Positions 22,901 through 35,862 are shown, numbered from the stretch's first letter. The stretch: 64,000 nucleotides of DNA from Mortierella alpina (GCA_029449245.1 JANATF010000005.1:806001-870000); one strand, 5' to 3'. Made by a program: numbers and translations. The notes: generated from the letters alone by a model not told the origin.

Positions 22901-24366
22901 ACGGAGCAAGATCACATTGACCATCTACTGCTAACCGAGGCTTTGGTATCAGCGGAGAGCTTTTTGGACCGTATTAATGAGGCTATCCGTAGCAGCGAGA
23001 CCAGGCAGCGCCTTGAAGAGATCCAGCGCAAGATGCCTCTCGGGGAAATGGCAGAGGTAACTAATTTACACACACCACATCGCCTTGTCTGATAATGGAG
23101 TGGAGTGAGAGACTGATATTGCAGCGTTGTTTTTTACTCCAGGGCGTAGTGTTGACGTCTGACACAAAGTATCTGGGCAGTCGTCAGATCCTGTTGGAGG
23201 GACACCTTCGCAAAGCCAAGTCTGGACGCAGACTCTATGTCTATCTCTGCAATGACCTCATACTGCTCTTCCTTCCGGGACGCACCCCTGGCGCCTTGGC
23301 CAAATCGCCTTCCCATTCGTCACTCTCCATTTCGGCAAGCGCGTCGTCCTTGGAGGTGTCCTCCCTCTCCTCTGATCGAAGTGGTGGTCAACGGGACGGC
23401 TGGACGCTGTACCACGCACCTATACCAGTAGAGACCATCAAGGTCAAGGCGGACGCCAACGATGACACAAAGTTCACCATTGTTGTCACCAACGCCGCGC
23501 TGCTCACGAATGCAGCACAGTATAGCAATATTCCGTCGCACCTCAAGTCGCATCAGCACCCGCAAAACGCGAGCTCAGCGGCCCAGTCCATGATTCATGT
23601 CAAGGCTGGCTCTGGCAAGGAGCGTAGGGCATGGCTCGGTGCGCTCGAAAAGGCTATCGAGTCTATGGCCAAGACTCCGCGCGGTTATGGCATGAGGACC
23701 TCCATCCGTCCACCCCTTGCAGAAACCATGGGCACCATGACCATTCGCATCCACGAAGGTACCCTCTCAAGTCGTGACTTTGGTATGTCTTTTTTTTTTT
23801 TATCATGACACAGAATATCACCTATTTTTTTTTTTGATGGCTCAAGCAAAACTCAACTTCCTTGCAATGCTTCATTCCGTTTCTGATTGTGGGACACTTT
23901 GTTACAGCCAAGTCAAAGTCATTTGTGTGCACCGTATCGCTAGGAGACCAGTTGTTTACAACGCGACCAGCCTCGACGAACAATGCCTTCTCGGGGTCGT
24001 TCTCCATCCTCTGGCGCGAAAGTGTCATCTTCTCGGTGACCAATATGTCCCAGGTCCTCGACCTCAAGGTCATGTCCAGCAGTCCGTTCTCGCCTGATGG
24101 TAAGTGCCCACCTCCCTTCTTCTTCTTCTCCTCGTCTTCTCGTCTCGTGCGGCATTGACCGCCCATATCACATGTTGTCGCGACCCCCTCCAAACACACC
24201 CTCATTTTATGATACGATATACGATCTCCCCTTGTTAGTCTTTCTGGGAAGCGCTCAGGTCGCCTTCCACACTGTCATTCCTTTTGGCGAACGCGGGACC
24301 GAGGTCGTCGTACCCATCGACCAAGGCCTACAGGTCAAGCTGTACATGTCATACAAGGCGCTCTAG
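16790..24366 (+). CDS. Intersectin/Cin1-like endocytic scaffold and Rho-family GEF
   Basis: Scaffold expected to link endocytic coats, actin and Cdc42/Rho activation at the plasma membrane (role known for intersectin and Cryptococcus Cin1). Twelve exons: 16790-17180, 17258-17321, 17423-19920, 20018-20659, 20753-20950, 21047-21244, 21616-22559, 22686-22784, 22889-23056, 23143-23782, 23908-24099, 24239-24366; 2,053 residues. Order of domains: polyQ N-terminus; one EH domain (about 104-200, [19 protein letters not shown]); coiled coils; WH2-like [17 protein letters not shown] (about 955); three SH3 domains (1136-1328, WW and LPATYLEE motifs); acidic Ser/Asp stretch; DH/RhoGEF (1522-1720, [17 protein letters not shown]); PH (1735-1900); C2 (1925-2050, [14 protein letters not shown]). 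Only one EH domain is seen, as opposed to two in animal intersectins. SH3-2 and SH3-3 are on equal-length exons. Confidence 0.9.
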
Positions 24367-24480
24367 AAGCAATCACTAATAGAATGAATTAAAAAACCCC
24401 CACCGCCTTGGCTGGCCCAGATGAATGGTAGGGACAATGCTTGAGAGCAGTCTCTGTAAAGACTTCTTGATGATATCTGC

Positions 24481-27400
24481 TCACTGGTCATGCGTGAACA
24501 TTTGCTGCTGCACCTGAAAGCAGTACTTGAGGTCATCCAACTTGACCAACTCTCCATTCCGATTCTGAGCCCTCGCCACCTCCGAGGCTGTCGTCGAGGC
24601 AATGTCCGAGTCCTGCAGCGTGATCGCTTTGCCTTTGTTCTTCTCCAACGTGGAAGTGGAGGCCGAGGGAGAAGGCGGCCAGTCGCTTGGATGTTCGTCC
24701 TGTCCATCGTGATGCGTCGATGCGCCTGAGGCAGCGGCCAAGTTGCGCTCAAAGAGATTGAAGCAAGGAATCTCCACAGTGTCGCGGATCAGGTAGTAGT
24801 GAACGAACGTCGCTTTGGTCTGACCAATGCGATGAACACGGCTCACGGCTTGCGCCTGCAATACTGGATTGACGAGTGGCTCACAGATGAAAATGTGCGT
24901 TGCCGAAAGAAGTGTCAGACCGCTGGAAGGTCATACATAAGGTGAGCGAGGGAATGAAGGATATGGTTAACGCCCAGGGAAAAATAACAGCAATGATATC
25001 ACTAAAGCAAGCAAACACCTGCGGCCAAGACGTTCAACAGGAAAAGATGGCTTACGCTGACTGGGATTTGGCATGCAGCATAAATACATGCTTGTCACGG
25101 TCTTCCTTGAATTGCTTGACTGCGGTCTTCACTGAAGTCCCATCCAGCTTCACAAAGCCAATCCTATTGCTGTTGAGACTGTCGCCCAAAAGCTTCAGCA
25201 GATTCGACCACTGCGAAAAGACCAGGCACTTGGTCTCGGGGTCCTCTCGTGTCAGGTACGCAATGTGGCGTACAATACTGTCAATCTTGCTTCCGTATCC
25301 ATCCTGGATTGTAAACCGCCGTATAGCATCTGGTACCAGTTGCATATGTGAACCGTACTGAAGATCGCGCGCATCCATCACGGTGGGCAGAGACGGAGAC
25401 GACGGGTCTGCTGTAGCGTCCAAAACAAGATCATCCGCAACCTCTGACGTGTCCGCAAGAGCCTTCTGTGCTGCCACAGAGCCGGACATGGTCACTCGCG
25501 TGAGTCTCCGTCTCGAGATGATGCTGTTACATGACGGGCATTTGGAATGGCTTTTGGTCCACTCTAGCAGACAGTGCTCGCAAAACACATGTCCACATTC
25601 CGTCATCATGCCAAGGTCGTACTGGGTACGGCAGATAAGGCAGAGCCGGTCCTCTTCGGTTCTTGAATTTTGGTTGGAACTGTCAGAGATGTGCTCAAGA
25701 TACCGCTGCTTCGAGATGAGACGGACAACATCTGTCTGCAGCTGTCGCTCCTCCTCCAGGCAGTCACCAATATCCTCCTCGGGGTCCATAGACTGGATAT
25801 CCCGAACGGTGTCCGAGATCGCTTGTAACTGACGGTAATACGCTGTTCGCGCAGCTGTCAACGAGCGGAAATTACCCACCTCTCTAGAAATTGTATAAAG
25901 AAAAAATTCAAAAAAATGCGAGCCCAAGGTTAGTTGAATAGTTGAGCAAGTGAGCAGGGCCGCATCAAGCTGATCATGATTCATAATATACTTGCCTCTC
26001 CAACTCCAGGATTACTTTGACCTGATGGGTTTGCTGGTCCTTTAGGCGGTCATCCTCGACTTCAGCGATACGTCTCTCCACGGACGGGAAGGATGTGTCA
26101 TTCGCGATGGATCTTATCTGCATTCGAATACTTCTCAATGTTGATACAAGGTCGGTGGTGATCAAGTCGTTCATCTCCTTCTCCAGTCGCTTGTCCAGAT
26201 CCTCGTCTGGCTTTTGGGGGTCTTCTTGACCTGCTTTCCGCTTGTACGTTCGGACACGGTTCTCACGTCTCCTGACCATATCGGCATGCACTCTCTGACC
26301 TTCCACATTCGCCACAAGGCTTGCAATGCTCTCCTCCGTGCCAGAGACAAGATCCTTTCGAAACAAAAGCATTCTCCCGTAGAAATGGAGGTAGGACTCG
26401 AGTGTGTGCTGAAGATCGATCGAGTACTGGTACTGCTCGCCCTCTTCGCCATCCTGCATCAAGGGCTGCGTCAGTCGTTGAACAAGGTCTTGCCTCCACC
26501 TGCTCAGAATCTCGAGTTGTTGGTTCAAGAGATCTGTCACATACTGCAGCTGTTCAAGATGGCGCCTCATGACAATACCGCCAGTGAACAGCGGATGTGC
26601 GATGATGTACTGGGCATCCAAGGTCCTGTTATACACCACGGTTCTGACAAATTCCAGCTCGTTATTGAACTTTTGTTCCGGGTAGGCCAAAAGCTGCTGA
26701 CGGACTTCCTCTGCCTGATTATACAACAGCGTTTCGTCAGCCTCCATCTTGAGCTCATGGTAGAGTCCGGCTGTGAAGAAGAGCACACGATGATACTGCT
26801 CTTGCCACTCTCTGTATCTGAACAATGATGCCATAAAGATATCGTCGGTAGTTTGGCCAGTCGCTCTCCGCCCCAAAAATGCCAGAACGTCGCGATCGTC
26901 CTCGAACTCGGAGGTGTCCTGCTTAGCGTCCTTTCCTTTTTCTAGAGCAGATTGGCGTTTTTGGTCCCGTTCTCGAACTCTCTTGGCCAGCTGTTCCTCA
27001 TACTTGAGTTTCCAAGTATCTACATGGCCCGAAATCTCCTTTGCAAGTTGAAAAAATAATGGTAACTCGGCTGCGTCCTTGTGGATCCTTGCATTGAGCA
27101 CGGCACGTTTGATCTTGGTCGTCAACAAGAGCCTCTCCTTGATATAAAGCTGTGTGTTGACTTGCTGGATCATGACATCCAAGACCTCGTCAATAGTTCG
27201 CAGATTCGTTTTTCCAAGTGCGTCCTTGTTTCTGGATCCAATTTGCGGGTGGCAACTACATTTTATCATATATTTCCTGATCAGTTTCTTTCCACCGAGC
27301 TCAGAACAACAAGGCATGCGCGTCCTCGGACTTACCATGTTTGACGAAGACGCACCAACCAGTTTTGTAAACTCTCTGCCTCGCCGCTATTGTCGCTCAC

Positions 27401-29513
27401 ATTTTCCAGATTGCACTCTGCGAGGCATTGTTCCCACTTTTCGTTGTAGTTGGCGCGCTCAACATCCGTGAAGCGGATACCATAAATGATTCGTATCTGG
27501 CGCGGTAGAGCCAGTTCCTGGACTACGTCCTTCTTTGCGTATCTATGCATAATTCTCTGATAGCTGGAGATAAAGGTGGGTCGGAAGCGGTACGACGCCA
27601 AGAGTTTCCAGAGGCGCTTGTTCGAGGCGACAGGCTCCTGACGGAGAAAGAGGAGGAGCGAGTGTAGATCTTCAACGTGTCTCCGGATTGGAGTGCCGCT
27701 GATAGCCCATGCCATGACCCGGGGGATCAAGAGGGTCATCGCTGCGGCTTGCGAAACTGTTGTGCCCTCGATCATTTGCGCCTAGAGTTGGAATTTAAAG
27801 TCGGTTGTTATGTGATTTTTGATCGCTTCATACCTAGGTCAGTCAAGTAACCATTTTGCCTACCTCGTCCAGACAGACACGCCACCAGTCGATCATGATG
27901 AATGGGCTCCTGCGGGGTTCATACTGGCGCTCGTAGCGTCGTGGCCGATCGTAGTGAGTGGTGTAATTGACTTCTTTGGACAGTACGGGGTAGGTCGTAA
28001 GAACCACGTCGTACTTGGCCAGTTCCTCTGCTGATATCCTTTCGTGGGCGTCATCCATGTACAAAAAGACACGGAGTGAGGGGGCATGACTCTCGATCTC
28101 ACCCGCCCATTGATGCAGAATAGATAGTGGAGTGATAATGAGGGTAGCGCCACTCTTAATGAGCGATGATGTTGGCGCAGACCCTTCTCCTTGGACTCCT
28201 TGGGCATGCTGGGTCGCTTCTGAAAAAGTGATGTTCTCAATCGCTAGGGGCAGGGTTGAGTCATCCAGATGGGCCGCTGAAAGTTGCTTTTCCAATGCGC
28301 CTGTGTCGGATTGAGGAGCGGCCTCCCTAGGCTGTGTAGGCTCTAGTCGCCGACGATTGAGCAATATCAAGGCCAACATCTCGACGGTCTTTCCCAGACC
28401 CATCTCCTCTGCCAGAATTCCGCCTCTTGGCTCCTGTAACTCCGCAATGACTTGTGGACTTGGTTGGCAGATGATGCCGCAAAGTCTGTTGACCAACAAC
28501 TCTTGGCTCGACGGGAGGGTGACGAGATCCCAGGACAGCGGCAATTTTTCTGCCAAGGTCGGCTCTTTGTATTCCACCTCCCCCAAGCCATTGACGACAC
28601 CACACTCTCTTTGAAGACACCATGCGACTGAGCGTCTTTGGAAGGGTAGCAAATGCGGCAGCAGGAGAGTGGGCTGGATCCCCCTTGGTGGTTCTCCCAT
28701 GGTTGAAGGCTTTAGGTGGGTGTAGAGGTCCTTGATGGCGTTCTGGGTAAAAGGCGATGATCGGTGGTCTGTGGTAGCCGGGAAGGCAAAGTGGACCAGA
28801 TCCTGCATCCTCGCATCAATGGCGCCCGTACAGGAGAGTGTCTTGGAGAGGAGACTCTTGTGTAGAGATAACCTAAAGACGAGATCTGCTGCGGAAGTTT
28901 CCCTGTGCTGTGAGAGGGTCGACGTCAGCACCACCTGTTGCGTGTGCCTTAGCGCTTCCACGGCTGAGAATAGGGTCGGGCTATGAAGCGATCCTTCATC
29001 GTTGGGGTCTGTCCAGGCCTCATCCTCCGGGCCGTCCTGTCTCATGCTCAAGATGTCCGAGTCGAGCATGGCCATGAGCGTTCCTTCCTGCGTGGACAGT
29101 GTGAGTGGCGGGAGGTTCGAGCGATCGCAGGGGTGGCCGCAGGTCAAGGTGACAGGAAGGTCCCCCAAGGGCTCGTGCCATTCACGGACCACAACCCAGT
29201 CCTGTCCCGCTACAAGGTCATCATCAACAAGGTCAACATCGACACGCGTCTCCTCGGTCTTGCTGGAGGACGGGCTGGCAGTGTAGCTGCCAAGAGCAAG
29301 CACCTTGTCCTGGACAAGGCGTCTCTTGGGGGCAGGCTCAAGGACAGAGCTGTCGGTGTGGTCACTGTCGCTGGCGAACTGTCTGACGCGTGGGGCGGAT
29401 GGCAGTGGGGAGTCGCCTTGACATTGCAGACATGCATTGTGCAGTGCTTCGGGAAAGAGAGTCCATGCGGGAGTGTGCGACGAGGACGAGGACGAGGACG
29501 AGGACACTGCCAT
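24481..29513 (-). CDS. SHPRH/Irc20-like SNF2 ATPase with RING E3 domain
   Basis: Member of the SHPRH/Irc20 group: Swi2/Snf2 translocases with an embedded RING finger acting in DNA-damage tolerance and recombination (family knowledge). Five minus-strand exons: 29513-27864, 27781-27336, 27255-25996, 25883-25056, 24922-24481; 1,541 residues. Motifs: Walker A in EEMGLGKTVEMLALIL (about 370-385), DEAQ box split by the first intron (VCLDE / AQMIEG), AISGTPI, RLRQTCCHPQIG, long helical insert, RING CLICRTQYDLGMM...CGHVFCEHCLLEW...CPSC (about 1195-1240), and C-terminal helicase KCLVFSQWSNLL, AVSRVHRIGQ. The third intron appears to be GC-AG (GCAAGT donor at 25995), needed to keep LELEREVGNF in frame. 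Start chosen at MAVSSSSS; an upstream frame extends to 30020 but overlaps the neighbouring ZW10 start. Divergent from ZW10, about 430 bp apart. Confidence 0.88.
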
Positions 29514-29945
29514 GGCGAGTGCTGATGGGGAGGCGAGGACACAGCGGACGAAGAGGAGGAAGAGGAAGAAGAGGAAGAGGAGGACAAAGAGGACGAAGAG
29601 GACAAAGAGGAGAGAGGCGAGGTGGACAAGGAGGGGTGTGACGACGAGGTGTGAAGAAGAGGTGTGCGCACCCTGCACCCTGTGAGGACGGTCTCGGAAA
29701 GGCAGGTGGGCGAAGTGGCGGAGAGCGCCGACTTGGCTGGAGGCGGGTAAAACGAGAGACTGGCGGCGGCCCTCTGTAGATGCAACTTGCGCAGTCTCGG
29801 CGGCGATTTGCAGCAGACCTCTGTAAATGGCATATGCGGTTACGGCCGCTGGCTGCATCTCGTCCTGGTGCTGCATGTGTCCATCCAGCGCACGCCTGCT
29901 CGCTTCATCTGACTCGTCTCGATCTCGACCCATCCACAACACGCC

Positions 29946-32900
29946 ATGGCCACTGCTGCCCTGTCCGCCCACAGCTTTGCGCGGAGCGTCACTGCCGCGC
30001 TGGACCAGCCACGGGCGCACCTCGGCCTTGCCCAGCCCGCCACAGCCGACCCATCGCTATCACGCGAACACGACCAGGAGCCCGCCACCATGGACGACCT
30101 CACGCTCGCGCTTACGACTTTGGACAGCGAAATCCAATCCACCAAAGTATGGAAGCAAGAAAAAAACAAATATCAGCAAAGGCGCGAGGACTACACTACA
30201 GTCCGATGTCTAGCTCATTGACGCCGTTTATTTTCATTGCTGCGTTCCATTCCTGTACAGGCACAAGTCTACAAGAAGCTTCTTGCAAACTACAGCGCGT
30301 TTTCAGAGTCATTCGAGTACTCTGTGGAACTCAAGGACAAGATCGACGGGCTCCTCACACAGGCGGACATCATGACGGCAAAAACGACTGACTCTGAGGC
30401 AAGTGAGGGCCAGACCCGTACCATTTTTCTGACGGCTTGCTTTTGCCCTTCGCGCTCTGACGACCCGCCTTCTTCTTGTCAACGTAGACTGGACTGAGGC
30501 AGACCGTGATGTCGGCCCTAGTGGACCATCATGAAATATCGTACAAAGTGCAGGAAAGCAGCGCCATCCTGGATGGCCTAGACCACCTTTCTCAAATCGA
30601 GGACATCTTGACCCAGTATGAGAGTTGTATGGATGCGGGCAAAATACTTCAAGCTGGACACTGTATCCAGCAAGCAGTACGTTCAAGGATGTCATTGACT
30701 CTCATACTCTACGACATCATACAAGACTTATAGCTGACTTTAGCCACATGTTTGCTACTACTACTACCTTGTCTTTTTTTTCTCGCTGCACTTTAGTCAA
30801 GAACCCTTGCCCAGCCTCCGAGTGCTGGCGTGGCCTCTGCGCGAATCACAAGGTCGCTCACCGTAAGTGTTCACTCATGGCGGCCTGTAGATCATAATGG
30901 CCTTGAATGGTAGCTGATAGTCTCACTCATTTATTGGTATACATCTCAGGAGCAATGTTCCCAAATGACCGAGGCTATTGACCAGATGCTGGACGAGCTC
31001 GTTGCAGGAGCTGTTCACACAGAAGTTCATGACACAGGTTCAGCATACACCTTCACTCTCTCACTCGCTTATACCATCGACGTTCCGGCGCTGGCGCTAC
31101 CTCGTCAGAGCGCTGGGTCCACACCGGGATCGATCAGGTGGCATGAGCTCATCCGTGCCCTATCAATGCTGGACGTTGCGCGCGACAAGTTGAGGCCGCT
31201 CCAGAGGTGTCTCATCCGGGATTTATTACAGCCTCTCATCCAGTGCCACGACAGTGCCATTTTAGACGTCATCTTTTCCGGAGACTACGCCTCAGCCCAA
31301 CAATCCAGCATCACAGTAAGCACAAAGCCAGGACAGGCTCAGGACCAACCAGGTTAGCATCAGGTTCACGCCCCTTCTCTTATCGTGCACGCTAGTTTTT
31401 CATTATCACAAGAGCTGAACGTGCTCGTTATTTTCTCTCTCTGTTAGTTAATCTGTTTAGTAATGTCCGGAAAGTCTTTGAGTTCATCCACAGAGGCATG
31501 TTCCTGCAGGGATATTCGAGCGCAGATTTCAATTCAGAGGACGACTCCTCAGACACAGAGATCCTCACACATTTCATTGGCCGCAATATCGCCAAGGAAT
31601 CCTGCGCCATGATTTCAAAACACTATCTCTCGAAAATCGTCCCCACGGATGTCGAAGGGCTGCGCGGCTTTGGATCTATCGCCACTGCGGCAATACAGTT
31701 CGAAGAAGAATTAATTGCCATGGGTAAGAATGTTTACTGCATCGATGATTGCTTGTGTGACATGTTTTATACTGAAAGAGGGTTTGGATACTCAAGCTAC
31801 ATTCTGTACGATACGACTCTCTTAGGATTTTTGACAGAGGCTGATAAGGAGTTGAGAGATTTTGTCGAAAGCATCGAGATTCATTATACCAACCACAAGC
31901 GGGACACGCTTCTGAAAGCTGGGCGCGCCGTGATTATGAATGACGATTTTAGAACTATACAAGTCAAGGATCTGGACAAAGACGGTACGATGATTACATA
32001 CAACGGCCAGTGCTCGCGTGGAAAAAAAAAGGCAAAAGCATACCTTGTTTTCAAATCTTTATTAACATTGTCTACGCATATCGAACAGATGCTCTGGAGA
32101 AGGATCAAGGTAGTTGGGGACGGATTAGCGACCCTGAAACGGCACTGAAGGATTCCTCGATTAGCGTAAAGGCTAAAACGTTGGTCGATATGGTGCTGAG
32201 CACACTCAACGGTGCTGGGACCTTGAGCGAGGCTGCGTAAGTGCTGGCTCTCCATGACTTTGTACTATCCTATTCCCCTTGAAACTATGCGTATTCACTT
32301 TATAATTGTTCTAGTTCGCCTCACCTGTACCAGGCTACAAGATCGCTTGTTGATCTATATCGCGCCCTGATGCCAGTCCATCATGCCCGGACACTAACGA
32401 ATGTGCCCGCGCTGGCAATCCTGTTTTACAATGACTGCATGTACATTGCAAGAGAACTGGATAAGATCCCTGCGCGGATGGAGGACGGCATTCCCGGTAT
32501 GGACGACGTTCAGTATGAAGATGTGATACCGGCGTTGAAGGCTCTGGCTAGGAAATGGCTGGGAATTCAAGTGGTAAGCGTGTTTGAGTGCCGAGCGAGT
32601 AGGGACGGATCGTTGTTGTTCTTTATATACATCCTCAACTAACCTTGTACGCTTTTTTTTTCCTACAGCAAAAGCAACGGGAGGAATTAATGCAGAGCAT
32701 TGCTGAAGCAGAAGGGTTCTACGACTCTAGTGCCGAGGGCAATTATGCTGCTTGCGTGCGATCTATGAAACAGGTGGTCTTGGTCTTTAAGCACTTGGGC
32801 AAAGCATGGCGGGTAAGCATATGTAGCTATCGAAAGCGAAAGCGGAAGCTAGTGAAGGCGAGAGGCGTCGTTGCTTACCTCTTCTTTAAATGGAGCATGA

Positions 32901-33482
32901 CGGGAAACTAACATGTATCGACTCTGACTATCCATCACAGCCAACATTATCGCCCACAACGTTCTACAGCATACTTGGACGACTGTTGGATGATGTGGTT
33001 AACAGGGTGGTCAAGGAGCTGGAAAACCTAACAGATATCTCGGAGCGGGAATCTCACAAACTGGCAGCGCTATGCGGACTATTGTTTGAATGCGAAGACC
33101 AGTTTGACTTGGCTGGACCATTGGTAGAGACGACGATGGGCGATGATTATAACGACGAGGTACGTGGATGCATAAACATGTGCTATTTTTTTTCTTGCAG
33201 CCTGTGCCTGTGCAGGACTGACATGGATGGATATCTGTGCAACATGCTTAGGACCCAATTCACTACTTTGTGCCGTCCTGGGAAAAGCTTCAGCAGCTCA
33301 CGGATCTGCTTGAGCTGTCCATTGCCGAGATCATGACGCGCTTCCGGGCGGGCCAGCTGCACATGTTCAGCGAGCTGGAGCTCTCGCACCTGGTGTGTGC
33401 CCTCTTTGCAGACACGCCGCTGCGGCAGCACAACCTGAAGGAGATCGAGCACGGGCATCCCATGCCCCTGCCCCGCGGATAG
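29946..33482 (+). CDS. ZW10: ZW10 homologue (Dsl1/NRZ tethering complex, kinetochore)
   Basis: ZW10 works in the NRZ/Dsl1 tether for Golgi-to-ER vesicles and, in animals, in the RZZ kinetochore complex. Twelve exons: 29946-30146, 30261-30398, 30488-30676, 30797-30862, 30950-31352, 31448-31723, 31826-31984, 32089-32236, 32315-32573, 32669-32812, 32941-33159, 33252-33482; 810 residues, all phases consistent. Support: N-terminal coiled-coil (AQVYKKLLANYSAFSE, VQESSAILDGLDHLSQIED), the middle LDVARDKLRPLQRCLIRDLL, and the ZW10 hallmark FYNDCMYIARELDKI. The C-terminus has LENLTDISERESHKLAALC and IHYFVPSWEKLQQL. The second intron uses a GC donor (GAG|GCAAGT at 30399), required for phase. Length is close to human ZW10 (about 780). 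In fungi a kinetochore role is usually absent, so trafficking is the likelier function (inference). The exact ATG is uncertain; another in-frame ATG (MDDLTLAL) follows at 30090. Confidence 0.87.
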
Positions 33483-33579
33483 TGGCCGCTGTCACCTTTA
33501 AAATATAAAAAAAATCTTTCCACAACTTTCCACAGCTATTTTTTTCATGCCTCCTGCTTCTTGACCGTTATCGAACCTA

Positions 33580-34124
33580 ATGCTTCGTGCACGCACTCTT
33601 GCCTCCAGATTCGCATTCAGGGCTACATCCACACCACCCGTCTCGGCCTTTCTGCGCTTACACCATCCCATCCGCTGTCCAGAGATGTCTGCTCCATTCA
33701 CCTCCACTTCCACCTCCACTTCCACTGAATCACAGTCACCCTCCTCGCCAACAACTGATCAGAAAAAGTCCCCGCTGGCCTTGCCTGCGCCAGGTGATGT
33801 ACCCACGGATGCTCAGCAGCTAGAAGTCAACGGCAAGGATATAAAGCTGGATATCCTCGGCCCTGTTGGTAAGAGCCACTCTTGATTCTAGCTAGGTTAA
33901 CGAAGGTGCTCTTTCCAGCATCGTGTTGTCACACCCCACTGACCAGTTCGATATTTGTGATGCTAGTCGTCAACGAGGATGGAACCATGTCCAGGATCGA
34001 TAACTGGGGAGAGATGGCCGATATTGAAAAGGCCAACGTACGGCGGATTCTGCTCAAGAGAAACGCCCAGCGTCTGACTCGTCTTCGGGCAGAGAGAGAT
34101 CAAGCCATAGCTAACGACAAATAG
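33580..34124 (+). CDS. Small conserved fungal-type protein, probable mitochondrial presequence
   Basis: Two exons, 33580-33868 and 33967-34124, 148 residues. The N-terminus MLRARTLASRFAFRAT is rich in Arg, Ala and Ser without acids, as in mitochondrial targeting sequences; a second in-frame ATG (MSAPFTS) would give a form without it, so dual localisation is possible. After a Ser/Thr-rich linker comes a compact region (EVNGKDIKLDILGP, VVNEDGTMSRIDNW, VRRILLKRNAQRL). It resembles short uncharacterised fungal proteins with a DGT-SRI-NW core that I recall but cannot name. The intron splits LGPV|VNEDG. It begins only about 100 bp after the ZW10 stop, same strand. Function unknown. Confidence 0.7.
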
Positions 34125-34345
34125 ACGGCACCCATGTAATTAAAACGTTCGACGCATAGTCACAATACCCCCACCAGCATTAGAGAATACTCGTACACGT
34201 CGCATCGAGCCGGCGCTCATGTTGATAACCACGTCTTTCACCTGGAGAAAACCCAAGATTCAAGCCCACGAGCTTATGGGTCTCGCATGGAAAAGCAGGA
34301 AAGTACAACCATCGGAGCACCCGGATCTGTATTAGAACATAAGTA

Positions 34346-34446
34346 GCGGATTTTACCAGGAACACAACTAGCGGATTTTACCAGGAACACAGCAAGCGGA
34401 CCTTCACCAAGAACACAATAGGCGGACCTATATCAGGAACACAACA
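34346..34446. repeat. 25-26 bp degenerate tandem repeat, four units
   Basis: Units start GCGGATTTTACCAGGAACAC at 34346, 34371, 34396 and 34422, with increasing divergence; a fifth degenerate unit (GCAGACTTGTATCAAGAACAC) lies near 34499. Noncoding. The rest of 34,125-35,500 shows no convincing gene. Confidence 0.8.
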
Positions 34447-35650
34447 AGCCGTTGCATATTCACCTTCGCGCTGCGATGTCCTCCCCATATTTTTAAGGCA
34501 GACTTGTATCAAGAACACAACAGGTGGACTGAATCATGGACTCCATGAGGTGGGTCTTTACCAGGTGTACAACCGCAAGTAAGTGTAATGAGCTTTGCGC
34601 TACTGCTTCTGAATGGGAATGGAGCCTCCTTCAATTACTTTCAGGAGATACAAGTTGCCTTGTACTAGAGCGTCTATCGTCGAGTTGTGGCATTGTCTAT
34701 CCTCTATCCTCCACTTTTGACAGTTTTATTATTTGCCAGCCGCGCCAGTAAAGAAACGTATTAATATTTTGTACTTCTTTAGGTCTTTGGTTCTCCTACT
34801 TTCCTTTCACCCAAAGTGCTCCTAGTCCAAGTACACGATGGCAATCGGTACCCTACATCATGCTGCAACAATACACCCATACATGTTGGTGGTAAATTTT
34901 CTCCATGTTCCGTTGTTTCTAGAAAAAAGTTTGCGTTGAGAAGGACTTTTAAAGGCAAAAACTCCCTGTATCCAACGAGTCGTTGGATTCGTGCAGTATT
35001 GGGAACCTCTTTATACCCATATAGCGGTCAGAGCAAAACAAATGCATGTAAGATGCTTCAGCGATCACAGCATGGTAGAATGGTAGAAAACGCATTGTAG
35101 AAGAAATCGGGGCGTTCCTGATATGCCAGTGTATAGAACGGCATTTGGTATCTCGTGGCTGAATGGTCCAGTCTTGCTGCACCAGAGTGCAACGCCTACT
35201 TGTGCAGTGAACGGCTCTCCATGAACTCGTAAACGATTTCACGTTTTGTGCGGCGGTAAGGATTCTGTCTAGCATCTTGAAATATCGCTCTGGCGCAGGC
35301 GAAGAAGTGCCTTCAAAAACATAGTTTCGCTAGATCAGACAGTCGTGTATTGCTTGGGACAGTGCCTCGGACGTTGAGGTGATACTGCAGAGGCATGATG
35401 CTGCAGAGTTGGTTGACGTACTCAGGTCTGCCTGGAGGATTGAGCTCTCGTCTCAATGAAGGGAAATATCTGTCGCTGCAGCTCCCGACGCGAAACCTGT
35501 CACGTTCAGCTTATATATTGTCCACACAGAAAGTTCTGCCGAAGCTGACATCAAGATGACTCTCACGTCTCTCTTCATTACTTGCTTTTGCCATCACTCT
35601 CACGTCTCTTCATCTACCGTTGTCAGCTCTCCATTTGACTTGCCTCTTAG

Positions 35651-35862
35651 ATAGGAACAAAGTCTACGACGAAGGATCACCAAGGACGAATCCACGGAAA
35701 TACCCACAGATTAATGTTGAGCAGTTGGGTACGGGAGGTGCTTCCTGCCCGGCATTACCCAAAGGTCAAGGCAAGGTACGGGGCCAGGCACCTGACGGTG
35801 TCGCCGCTGCCATTGCTCAATTAGGACAGCAGGTGCCGACTGACCCGAAGAAAGGGCGGTAA
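35651..35862 (+). CDS. Possible small gene, terminal exon only
   Basis: After an acceptor-like CCTCTTAG, about 70 codons read RNKVYDEGSPRTNPRKYPQI, then a Gly/Gln/Pro-rich stretch to QQVPTDPKKGR and a stop. A TATA-like TTATATATT lies at 35511 and an ATG at 35556, but I could not find a donor giving the right phase. A different frame is also open through most of the exon, which weakens the case. Function not recognised. Confidence 0.22.

Noticed and set aside
25992-25992. GT donor at CAA|GTATAT for the third intron of the SHPRH-like gene
   Set aside because: It gives a phase that puts a stop directly after the acceptor; the GC donor four bases earlier restores the conserved LEREVGNF frame.
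29437-29685. Lys/Arg-rich plus-strand frame and minus-strand FVLFVLFVLLFLF hydrophobic run upstream of the SHPRH-like gene
   Set aside because: Both arise from a GAGGACAAA-type purine repeat; the minus-strand part lies upstream of the chosen SHPRH start and overlaps the ZW10 leader.
29946-33482. First idea that this gene was COG4
   Set aside because: Both are tethering-complex subunits with coiled coils, but NDCMYIA and the C-terminal pattern match ZW10.
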